Shown: positions 54,014 through 60,893 of the stretch, piece by piece | How positions within the stretch are numbered: the first letter of the stretch is position 1 | Layout: each line of letters opens with the position of its first letter | Origin: CAWIVJ01 sp963839525 | GTDB lineage: Bacteria > Cyanobacteriota > Vampirovibrionia > Gastranaerophilales > Gastranaerophilaceae | Direction of reading: 5' to 3' | Assembly (NCBI GenBank): GCA_963839525.1 | Contig: CAWIVJ010000004.1 | Span: forward strand, 33,762 to 97,761 | DNA: 64,000 nucleotides | Notes under the pieces: generated by a model | What the model was told of the DNA's origin: nothing | The model's input: only the letters and a program-made list of their open reading frames with translations | Database searches by the model: none | Position numbers and translations under genes: made by a program

Positions 54014-55102
54014 ATGACAGAAGAATACAAAAACTTAAATATATCAGTTTTTAAACAATTAACACGGGATAAATTTACCTTAATTGCATTAATGGTGCTG
54101 ACAATAATTTACTTTTCGCTTCTGTTTGCGGATATTATTGCTCCATACTCAAAAGATTTTTCTGACAGAAACCAATCTTACGCACCGCCTTCCAAAATTT
54201 TCACCATAAATGAAAAAGGCAAACTTTCCTTGCCTTATACATATAATTATAAAAGAGAATTTGATTCTGAATCCATGCAAGTTGAATATAAACTTGACAG
54301 AAGCAAAAAATATTTTCTAAAGCCTTTTGCAAGGGGCGAAAAATATAAATTTCTCGGACTAATTCCATGCTCAAGACATTTAATCGGTGTTGAACCGCAA
54401 GGACGCTTATACTTGCTTGGAACAGATATAAACGGACGGGATGTTTTTTCTCGAATCCTTTTTGGCGGAAGAATTTCCATGACAATAGGATTTCTGGCAT
54501 TGTTTGTACTCTTTCCCATCGGACTTTTTTACGGCGGTGTTTCAGGATATTTTGGCGGAAAAATAGATACACTGATGATGAGATTTGCCGAAGCAGTAAT
54601 GTCAATCCCCAGTTTTTATTTATTGATAATTTTAGCAGCAATTTTGCCTTCAAATATGACAAGCATACAAAGGTTTATGCTAATTGTAGTAATCCTTGCA
54701 TTAATTGGCTGGGCAGGTTTTGCGAGAGTCGTCAGAGGCATGGTTTTATCCATAAAAACACAGGAATTTGTTCAATCTGCTCAGGCAATAGGAGCTTCAA
54801 GGTTAAGAATTATCCTAAAACATATTTTACCGCAAACAACAAGCTACGTAATTGTTGCAATGACTTTGAGCGTTCCTTCTTATATTCTTTCCGAGTCAGG
54901 TTTAAGCTTTTTGGGGTTAGGAATACAGCAACCCGATGCCAGCTGGGGTAATATGTTAAAAGAAGCGCAGGAATATATTAATATTCTTTATCGTCCTTGG
55001 CTTTTGACACCCGGCTTCTTAATATTTATAGCTGTATTATCATTTAATTTAATTGGAGATACCATACGGGATGTTCTGGATCCTAAAAGCAAAGTAAGAT
55101 AA
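54014..55102 (+). CDS. Peptide ABC transporter permease (DppC/OppC type)
   Basis: The 362-residue partner permease has the DppC layout: a first membrane helix, then a long external segment (about residues 45-145, longer than usual) with LLGTDINGRDVFSRILFGGR, five further helices, the EAA loop (SAQAIGASRLRIILKHILPQ) and GLSFLGLGIQQPDASWG. An AAGGA site lies before the ATG. It is the last gene of the operon; the ATP-binding subunits must be elsewhere. Confidence 0.92.
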   Translation: MTEEYKNLNISVFKQLTRDKFTLIALMVLTIIYFSLLFADIIAPYSKDFSDRNQSYAPPSKIFTINEKGKLSLPYTYNYKREFDSESMQVEYKLDRSKKYFLKPFARGEKYKFLGLIPCSRHLIGVEPQGRLYLLGTDINGRDVFSRILFGGRISMTIGFLALFVLFPIGLFYGGVSGYFGGKIDTLMMRFAEAVMSIPSFYLLIILAAILPSNMTSIQRFMLIVVILALIGWAGFARVVRGMVLSIKTQEFVQSAQAIGASRLRIILKHILPQTTSYVIVAMTLSVPSYILSESGLSFLGLGIQQPDASWGNMLKEAQEYINILYRPWLLTPGFLIFIAVLSFNLIGDTIRDVLDPKSKVR

Positions 55103-55110
55103 CAAACCTT

Positions 55111-55257
55111 TTATTGGTTTATATATTGTTCAAGAGCAAATTCAATTTCTTTTGCAATGGAGCGTTTATTCTTTTCGGTTATTTTTTTAACTTTTTCGAA
55201 CAAATCAAAGCCTAGTCTTAATGTAAAAACTTTTCTTTCTTCATATTTTTCTGTCAT
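55111..55257 (-). CDS. Ribbon-helix-helix (Arc-like) DNA-binding protein
   Basis: This 48-residue protein fits the RHH fold: a short beta strand KVFTLRLGF, helix 1 DLFEKVKKITEKNK, and helix 2 RSIAKEIEFALEQYI. Such dimers bind short palindromes as repressors or antitoxins. AAAGGTGG lies 8 nt before the ATG. It diverges from the small gene at 55433; the gap holds an 11-bp palindrome and a TTGACA promoter. No toxin is recognised nearby. Confidence 0.8.
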   Translation of the reverse strand: MTEKYEERKVFTLRLGFDLFEKVKKITEKNKRSIAKEIEFALEQYINQ

Positions 55258-55277
55258 TATAATGCCACCTTTTTGAT

Positions 55278-55288
55278 ACCATAATGGT
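55278..55288. promoter_or_regulatory. 11-bp palindrome, candidate operator of the RHH protein
   Basis: ACCAT-A-ATGGT lies 20 nt upstream of the RHH start codon, in the divergent interval. RHH proteins bind such short dyads, so autoregulation is plausible. Confidence 0.4.
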
Positions 55289-55328
55289 TCATTTTATAAG
55301 AAATGTAAAAAACAATCAAGATTTCATG

Positions 55329-55357
55329 TTGACATCAATATGGAATCACTATATAGC
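55329..55357 (+). promoter_or_regulatory. Probable promoter of the 58-residue gene
   Basis: A consensus -35 TTGACA (55329-55334) is followed by TATATA (55350-55355, 15 bp) or TATAGC (55352-55357, 17 bp). The interval to 55433 also carries two short frames (a fragment ESLYSSKEKVLQWI, and VRTAEFEKEVNLW in another frame) that may be remains of a small gene. Confidence 0.45.
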
Positions 55358-55432
55358 AGCAAAGAAAAAGTGCTGCAGTGGATTCACATCACAGAGTGTT
55401 AGAACAGCAGAGTTTGAAAAAGAGGTAAATCT

Positions 55433-55609
55433 ATGGATGAAGAAAAAGAAACAAAATTATCAGAATTAGCATGCAAATTATCAAGTATGACTTCTGTTTT
55501 AAAAGGGTATTGTGAAAATTATGAAGAAGAGGTGCCGGAAATTGCAAATTTAATTGATTTTAGCGAAATTTTGCATGAAACAAGCGAAGAATTATTCAAT
55601 CTATTGTAA
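55433..55609 (+). CDS. Small acidic hypothetical protein (58 aa)
   Basis: A 58-residue, strongly acidic, helical protein (starts MDEEKETKLSELACKLSSMT, ends LHETSEELFNLL). AGAGG lies 7 nt before the ATG. It is divergent from the RHH gene. The family is unknown; the charge contrast with the basic RHH protein is suggestive, but no interaction can be claimed. Confidence 0.65.
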   Translation: MDEEKETKLSELACKLSSMTSVLKGYCENYEEEVPEIANLIDFSEILHETSEELFNLL

Positions 55610-55673
55610 AGAGATTAGCTATTTAGGCTAATAAATGCTATAATAAAGGATGTATAAAAAATAAGGTAAAATT

Positions 55674-56381
55674 ATGCTTGATTTAGGTTTTCATTTAGTA
55701 ATTTTCTTTAGAATAGCAGCGGCTATACTATTTGGATTCGGAATAGGACTTGAAAGAGAAATAACAAACAAACACGCAGGACTTAGAACACATATTTTGG
55801 TTTGTTTGGGCTCGTGCGTTTTTACAATTCTTTCAATATTTGCTTTTCCGATGGCTGTTGACCAGACAGACCCTCAAGCTTTTGGCGATCCTGCAAGGAT
55901 TGCAGCCCAAATCCTTACAGGTATAGGTTTTATCGGTGGTGGAACCGTATTAAGACATGGTTCGTCGGTTTACGGACTTACTACGGCAGCAACTCTTTGG
56001 GTAACGGCTTCGATTGGTATGGCATGCGGTGCCGGAATGATTGATATAGGGTTTGAAGCAACATTATTAAGTGTAGGCGTGCTTGTTTTAATAAGAATGT
56101 TTGAAAAAAATGTTCTTGTCAGCAGCAGCAAGAATTTGAAACGTTTTAAAGTAATTATAACCTGTAACGATGAAAATGCCGAAAAAATTCACAATTACAT
56201 TATTGAAAATTTTGATTATATACATGAAATATCTAAGAATCGTGATGATGAAATAAGTGACTTAATAAAAATTATTTTCACAATTGATTTTAACGGTAAA
56301 AAACCTCTACAGTCTTTAAACAAAAAATTTCAAAATTTAAAAGGCTTGGATTCAATATTAATACAGGAAAGTAATGAATAA
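55674..56381 (+). CDS. MgtC/SapB-family membrane protein
   Basis: The 235-residue protein has about five hydrophobic segments and the MgtC core: FGFGIGLEREITNKHAGLRT, LGSCVF, and ARIAAQILTGIGFIGGGTVL, GLTTAATLWVTASIGMACG, followed by a C-terminal ~80-residue cytoplasmic ACT-like domain. MgtC proteins aid survival at low Mg2+ and inhibit ATP synthase in pathogens. Members outside pathogens are common. AAGG lies before the ATG. The next TPR gene starts 8 nt before its end. Confidence 0.9.
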   Translation: MLDLGFHLVIFFRIAAAILFGFGIGLEREITNKHAGLRTHILVCLGSCVFTILSIFAFPMAVDQTDPQAFGDPARIAAQILTGIGFIGGGTVLRHGSSVYGLTTAATLWVTASIGMACGAGMIDIGFEATLLSVGVLVLIRMFEKNVLVSSSKNLKRFKVIITCNDENAEKIHNYIIENFDYIHEISKNRDDEISDLIKIIFTIDFNGKKPLQSLNKKFQNLKGLDSILIQESNE

Positions 56382-57702
56382 GAAAAATATTTTCGAATAT
56401 TTAAAAACAATTTTATGGACAATACTGGCAACATTTGTTGTTCTTTTTATTATTTTTTGGACAATCTTTAACCAATTCAATGAAGAAAATATTAAAAAAC
56501 AACCTAAAGATAAAGCTCCAGACACTTATACTGTTACTTTATTAATAGATGAGCAAAAGTATAAAGAAGAACGGTCACCGGAAAATTACAGAATTAATCT
56601 AAAATTAGGTGAGTTGTATGAATTAAAAAAAGATTATAAAAATGCTGAGTTTGAATACAAAAAAGCAATATCAAAAGCACCTTATAATGAATTCAAACCG
56701 GTATATAAATTAGCGCTTCTTTATTTAAATTCCGACTGTCTGACAGAAGCCCAGACTCTAATAGATAAAATAAGAGAAAGACCGAATAAAAAGCTAATAA
56801 ATTTTAAAGCTGAAATTTACAGCAATCTGGGTGACAAATATTATGAAAAAGGCAATTATGAAGAAGCAAGTTTTAAATATCAAAAAGCCTTATTCTATTA
56901 CAAAATAATAAAATCTAAAAAAATTAAAAATTTAAACGGAAACTTAGCTTCTGCTTACATCTATTTGGCGGAAGAAAAATTAAACGAAATGAAACTAGAT
57001 GAAGCTGTTAATTATTTGAAAAAGGCAGATGCTATAATTGGTGCGCCTATTATAAAATATAAATTAGCTCTTATTTTGTCAAAAAAAGATCCTCTTTCAG
57101 CATTTCAATATTTTGAAAAAGTTTTTAAAGCCGAACCTAAAATAATAAATTATGAAGAATATTATAAATTTTTATCTGATTTAGCGTTAAATGCAGAAGC
57201 GCAAGGGCAAAATACAAAAGCTGAATTGTATAAATTAAAAATAAAAAAATTAAAAGACTATTATAACAGTAACCTGCTTTCAGTCGAAGATATTTGTATT
57301 AATAATATAAACGGAGAAATCCGGCTGAATAATTGGAGAAAAAAATACAATATTAACCTTGAATTTACTTTAAAAAACACTTCTAAATATAATATAAATT
57401 CTTTATTTATTGAAATTATTTTTAAAGATAAAGACGAGATAATTGATACCTATTCAAAAAAAATTATTAATTCAAAGTCAAAACTAAAACCCGGAGAACA
57501 AAGTCCTATAATACATATCAAAACATCAACCCGCAAGATTGATTCAGACAAGTTATCTAAGCAATTGAAAGCTCAAATTTATGCTTCTAAATCCGAAGAT
57601 TCCTATAACATTCTTTTGAAAGACTTAGACATAAAAGAAGTGGTAAAAAACAACGAAGGGTTTAAAAAAGTTCTCCCAAAATTTTTCCTTCCGCATTCTT
57701 GA
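56374..57702 (+). CDS. Membrane-anchored TPR protein
   Basis: The 442-residue protein has an N-terminal membrane helix (ILWTILATFVVLFIIFWTIF), then TPR-like repeats (YELKKDYKNAEFEYKKAIS; YYEKGNYEEASFKYQKALF) and a C-terminal ~130-residue beta-rich domain (LEFTLKNTSKYNINSLFIEI and later) resembling an extracytoplasmic Ig-like/FxLYD-type fold. It overlaps the mgtC-like gene by 8 nt, so it is co-translated, and converges with mtaB with a 41-nt overlap. Confidence 0.78.
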   Translation: MNKKNIFEYLKTILWTILATFVVLFIIFWTIFNQFNEENIKKQPKDKAPDTYTVTLLIDEQKYKEERSPENYRINLKLGELYELKKDYKNAEFEYKKAISKAPYNEFKPVYKLALLYLNSDCLTEAQTLIDKIRERPNKKLINFKAEIYSNLGDKYYEKGNYEEASFKYQKALFYYKIIKSKKIKNLNGNLASAYIYLAEEKLNEMKLDEAVNYLKKADAIIGAPIIKYKLALILSKKDPLSAFQYFEKVFKAEPKIINYEEYYKFLSDLALNAEAQGQNTKAELYKLKIKKLKDYYNSNLLSVEDICINNINGEIRLNNWRKKYNINLEFTLKNTSKYNINSLFIEIIFKDKDEIIDTYSKKIINSKSKLKPGEQSPIIHIKTSTRKIDSDKLSKQLKAQIYASKSEDSYNILLKDLDIKEVVKNNEGFKKVLPKFFLPHS

Positions 57703-58951
57703 TTTTAACTTTTTGAAGCGTTTTTTTAATCTCTCCAAAAGAAACTTTTGGCTCAATCAGGACATTAATATAATTTCTTGTCATTCCCCTTAAAAACCCT
57801 GTTTTTTTATCTAATTTTTTTTCAATTAAAACTTCTTGTATTGTTCCTGAATTTTTTTGCAAAAATTCAAAGTATTTTTGAGCAGAAATTTCTTTAATAA
57901 TCTTGGCTCTTTCTTCCTTTATTTTTGTATCAAGATGATTTTCAAACTTTTCTGCTGACGTTCCCTTTCTTATTGAATAAGGAAAAGTATGAATTTGCGT
58001 AAGTTTTGATTTTCTTAAATTTTCAATGGTTGTTTCAAAATCCTTTTCACTTTCACCTGCAAAACCTGCAATAATATCACTGCCTATAAAAGGGGGGTAA
58101 ATGTGAGAAAAATTTTCAGAAATTTTTTGAATCAAATCAAGCGCTTGCTGAACTGAATAGTATCTATTCATCGACTTTAACGTTTTATCGCACATAGACT
58201 GAAGCGAAAGATGAAAATGAGGGCAAAATTTTTCTGAAATTTTTAAAAATTCAAGCATTTCATCATTGATTTCAAGCGGATTCAAAGAACCTAAACGAAA
58301 GCGGGAAATATTCGTTTTTTCTTCAATATTTTTAAGCAAATACAAAAGATTATTTCCTCTTTCCATTCCCCATTGCCCGATATGGATTCCTGTAAGAATA
58401 ATTTCCTTGAAATCAGCTTGTTCGTAAATTTTTATCTGCTCTAATATAAAATCAAAATCCGCACTTCTATTTTTACCTCTCGCAAAAGGAATTATGCAGT
58501 AAGAACAGCGATTATCACACCCGTCTTGAATTTTAATGCTGGCTCTTGTTTTTTGTGTATCTTGCAAAAGAATTTTGTGAAAAGAATTTAAATTTTCAAT
58601 GTTTCCGACAAAACAAGATTTGTTTAAGTGTTTTACAATCTCAAGCTTTTCATCATTACCTAAAACAATATCAATGTTAGGGTTATCAAGTAATTTTTCT
58701 TTTTCTATCTGAGCAATACATCCCGTCAGAACAATTTTTAGCCGGGGATTTTGTTTTTTCGCACGTTTAATAATATAAAATGCTTCATTATCGCTTTTAC
58801 GGGTAACAGTACAAGAATTAAGGATAAAAATATCAGAATCTAAAATATCTTTAGCTTTTTCAAATCCGTTATTAATTAAATTTTCCTCAATCAAACTTCC
58901 TTCAAGCTGATTTGACTTGCATCCCATGGTTTTTATCAAAAATCTTTTCAT
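57662..58951 (-). CDS. mtaB: tRNA t6A37 methylthiotransferase MtaB
   Basis: The 429-residue radical-SAM enzyme converts t6A37 to ms2t6A37 in tRNAs reading ANN codons. It has the N-terminal UPF0004 cysteines (TMGCKSNQ, LNSCTVT, LTGCIAQ), the radical-SAM motif CDNRCSYC, and a C-terminal TRAM-like segment (from about residue 370). An extended -10 box TGTTAAAAT ends 6 nt before the ATG, with no ribosome binding site, the same layout as thiL. The last 41 nt overlap the convergent TPR gene. Confidence 0.93.
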   Translation of the reverse strand: MKRFLIKTMGCKSNQLEGSLIEENLINNGFEKAKDILDSDIFILNSCTVTRKSDNEAFYIIKRAKKQNPRLKIVLTGCIAQIEKEKLLDNPNIDIVLGNDEKLEIVKHLNKSCFVGNIENLNSFHKILLQDTQKTRASIKIQDGCDNRCSYCIIPFARGKNRSADFDFILEQIKIYEQADFKEIILTGIHIGQWGMERGNNLLYLLKNIEEKTNISRFRLGSLNPLEINDEMLEFLKISEKFCPHFHLSLQSMCDKTLKSMNRYYSVQQALDLIQKISENFSHIYPPFIGSDIIAGFAGESEKDFETTIENLRKSKLTQIHTFPYSIRKGTSAEKFENHLDTKIKEERAKIIKEISAQKYFEFLQKNSGTIQEVLIEKKLDKKTGFLRGMTRNYINVLIEPKVSFGEIKKTLQKVKIKNAEGKILGELF

Positions 58952-58957
58952 AATTTA

Positions 58958-58966
58958 ATTTTAACA
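58958..58966 (-). promoter_or_regulatory. Extended -10 box 6 nt before mtaB
   Basis: On the minus strand TG-T-TAAAAT, then 6 nt, then ATG at 58951. It is identical to the box before thiL. Confidence 0.55.
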
Positions 58967-59022
58967 GCTAAGTAAATTATTGTAAATATTTATTAACCTA
59001 CATGATTAAACTAGCAACTATA

Positions 59023-59051
59023 TTTACTTTTGGGTTTTAATACATTATAAT
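59023..59051 (+). promoter_or_regulatory. Promoter of the membrane-protein gene at 59079
   Basis: TTTACT (59023-59028) and TATAAT (59046-59051) are 17 bp apart. The -35 sequence is the same as that proposed for the ferredoxin gene. Confidence 0.55.
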
Positions 59052-59078
59052 AGAGTGTGTCAAAGTGGAGTTATTTTA

Positions 59079-60035
59079 ATGCAAGTTCAACTAATTGAAA
59101 ACCGAAATTCAAAACTAGGATTTAATTCAAATGCAATTGAACAGGCTTCAAATTTTGTTAATATGGATAATTCCGAGTTAAGATATTTAGCTTATAAAAG
59201 CAGTTATGACCCCAAAAAAGAACAGGAAAACAGAAAATCAATTGTCAAAACACTTTATACAATTCCGGTGGCAGAAACTATTGCTGCAGGTGTGTTAACA
59301 AAATCTGTTCTGAGTGATAAAGTAGTTTCTGCTGCAAAAAAAGCAGGAAGTTGGGCTGGTGTTATTGCTTTGGTAAGTCTTTACAGTTCTGTAAAAAATG
59401 CTATTGTCTCTAAGAGTCCCTCTTTGCAAAATTTCCAGCAACAGAATCCTTTTCTTGCTTTACTTGCCGATATAGGAATAATTTCAACAAGTTTTATTTT
59501 TGGTCGTGCAGGAATTGCTAATCTAAAAGATAAAGTGCTTAAAAAATATCCTGATAAAGTAGACAAGTACTCAGATAAAGTTGCAGATGTTAAAAAATGG
59601 TTAAATAAAACAAAATTAAATAAAGAGATTTTGCCTAAAATATCTGCTAAACTTGGAAAAATTGCAGAAAAAGCTCCTTGGGCTGCAAAAGCAGGAAAAT
59701 TTGCCCTTTTAAATTCTATGTGGATTATTTTAGGTGTGGCAGCTCTTAAAGCAATAAAACATTCTAAGGATAGTAATAAAAAAATTGAAGAAAACTACCG
59801 TGCATTGAAAAAAGCACAACTTAAAACATCAAGAGATTTAGTTAATATTTTAGGAACTCAAAATAATATTTTAGTCCAAAATCAGGAAAAATTAGTAAAA
59901 AATCAAAAAACAATGCTTAGGGTTTTGAGAAAAACTTTAAAAACAGAACCTATTATGCCAAAGAGAGAAATTGCCATAATTCGCGAAAAAGCTGAAATAA
60001 TACCTATAATGAACGAAGCAGAACAGAATTTTTAA
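59079..60035 (+). CDS. Hypothetical membrane-associated protein with coiled-coil tail
   Basis: The 318-residue protein begins MQVQLIENRNSKLGFNSNAI, followed by two or three hydrophobic stretches (about residues 60-125 and 205-222), a Lys-rich amphipathic region (KYPDKVDKYSDKVADVKKWL), and a C-terminal coiled coil (LVQNQEKLVKNQKTMLRVL). ATG 59079 is preferred because GTGGAG lies 8 nt upstream; an earlier in-frame start at 59055 has none. The family is unknown. The general layout recalls the frameshifted protein at 40428-41242. Confidence 0.72.
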   Translation: MQVQLIENRNSKLGFNSNAIEQASNFVNMDNSELRYLAYKSSYDPKKEQENRKSIVKTLYTIPVAETIAAGVLTKSVLSDKVVSAAKKAGSWAGVIALVSLYSSVKNAIVSKSPSLQNFQQQNPFLALLADIGIISTSFIFGRAGIANLKDKVLKKYPDKVDKYSDKVADVKKWLNKTKLNKEILPKISAKLGKIAEKAPWAAKAGKFALLNSMWIILGVAALKAIKHSKDSNKKIEENYRALKKAQLKTSRDLVNILGTQNNILVQNQEKLVKNQKTMLRVLRKTLKTEPIMPKREIAIIREKAEIIPIMNEAEQNF

Positions 60036-60054
60036 AACTTAAAAACAAAATTAA

Positions 60055-60083
60055 TTGACAAACAACTTTGTTTTTAATAAGAT
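60055..60083 (+). promoter_or_regulatory. Promoter of the tRNA-Val transcript
   Basis: TTGACA (60055-60060), 17-bp spacer, TAAGAT (60078-60083). Transcription from here would start near 60090 and include the rearranged tRNA-like leader before tRNA-Val. Confidence 0.7.
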
Positions 60084-60129
60084 TATTTCTGCCAGAGGTG
60101 CAAATAGCTTATTTGTTGTTAGTGCCTAT

Positions 60130-60206
60130 GGCGTTTAGCTCAGTTGCCCGGTGAGGTTTACCTCACAAAGTTAGATCCCGCTTCAGGAAGCGCTCTACCA
60201 ACTGAG
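60130..60206 (+). repeat. Rearranged tRNA-Val-like leader with sense and antisense copies
   Basis: 60130-60146 repeats tRNA-Val nt 2-18 exactly (GGCGTTTAGCTCAGTTG). It is followed by two hairpins, GTGAGG-TTTA-CCTCAC (60151-60166) and CGCTTC-AG-GAAGCG (60179-60192), and then by 60187-60206, a perfect 20-nt reverse complement of tRNA-Val nt 11-30 (60241-60260). It could be a tRNA pseudogene formed by template switching or a regulatory leader. Confidence 0.75.
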
Positions 60207-60230
60207 TATAAGATTTAAGTAAATACATAA

Positions 60231-60306
60231 GGGCGTTTAGCTCAGTTGGTAGAGCGCTTCCCTTACAAGGAAGATGTCGGGAGTTCGAGCCTCTCAACGC
60301 CCACCA
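60231..60306 (+). tRNA. tRNA-Val (anticodon TAC)
   Basis: A complete cloverleaf: acceptor GGGCGTT/AACGCCC, D stem GCTC/GAGC, anticodon stem CTTCC/GGAAG with loop CTTACAA (anticodon TAC), T arm GGGAG-TTCGAGC-CTCTC, and encoded CCA. It reads GUA and other Val codons by wobble. It is intact in spite of the rearranged leader upstream. Confidence 0.95.
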
Positions 60307-60311
60307 TAAAG

Positions 60312-60344
60312 CCTCGAAACAAGCTCACAGTGAGTATTTCGGGG
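60312..60344 (+). terminator. Hairpin after tRNA-Val
   Basis: CCTCGAAA and TTTCGGGG pair (one G-U), with an inner CTCAC/GTGAG stem. No T run follows, so termination or 3'-end processing is only suggested. The remaining stretch to 60586 holds a short frame (DDEIRKNIKNCMQIIEDKIKS) without a start and nothing else I can name. Confidence 0.4.
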
Positions 60345-60586
60345 TTAAAACGCCATACTATACTCGCCTCAAAATAAAAAGCAAACTTTTTACCGCAATA
60401 TTTTATACATAATTCAGTATTTTTTCTTGCTCTTTCCAATCTAATGTTTTTAACTTGTATAGCTTCTTAGATTCTGGGATGATGAAATTAGAAAAAATAT
60501 TAAAAATTGTATGCAAATAATAGAAGACAAAATCAAAAGCTAAGTCTTGGAATCTTTTTACCTGCTTGAGAAGCGCTTTCCCCTAA

Positions 60587-60889
60587 AATATTTTTACCAA
60601 CTTTTGTCAAATCACTACTGTCAAAGCAAGCCGTATTCTTGTTAATACAAAAGAAGAAGCTGATTTGATAAAATCTAAAATCGATAAAGGGGAATGTTTT
60701 GAAACTTTAGCAAAAATATATTCTAAATGTCCATCCGGAGCGAATGGAGGAAATTTAGGCTATTTTAAAAAAGGGCAGATGATAAAAAGCTTTGAAAATA
60801 GTGCCTTTAGTCTCCCTATAGGGGAAGTTTCAGAACCAATTAAGATTCAATTCGGCTGGCATTTGATAAAAGTTTATGACAAAAAATAA
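60587..60889 (+). pseudogene. Parvulin-type peptidyl-prolyl isomerase, 5'-truncated
   Basis: The open frame runs from just after a TAA at 60584 to a TAA at 60889 and encodes a nearly complete PpiC/parvulin domain: VKASRILVNTKEEADLI, CPSGANGGNLGYFKKGQM, FENSAFSLPIGEVSEPIK, and FGWHLIKVYDKK. The canonical ASHILV is ASRILV here. There is no usable start codon before TTG 60665, which would cut off the first strand. It therefore looks like the 3' end of a SurA/PrsA-type or stand-alone parvulin gene that lost its 5' part. Confidence 0.75.
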
Positions 60890-60893
60890 TTTT

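Noticed and set aside
55284..55469. 61-codon frame overlapping the start of the 58-residue gene
   Set aside because: Its first half is unlike protein and lacks a ribosome binding site; only a short stretch (VRTAEFEKEVNLW) looks coding, probably a remnant.
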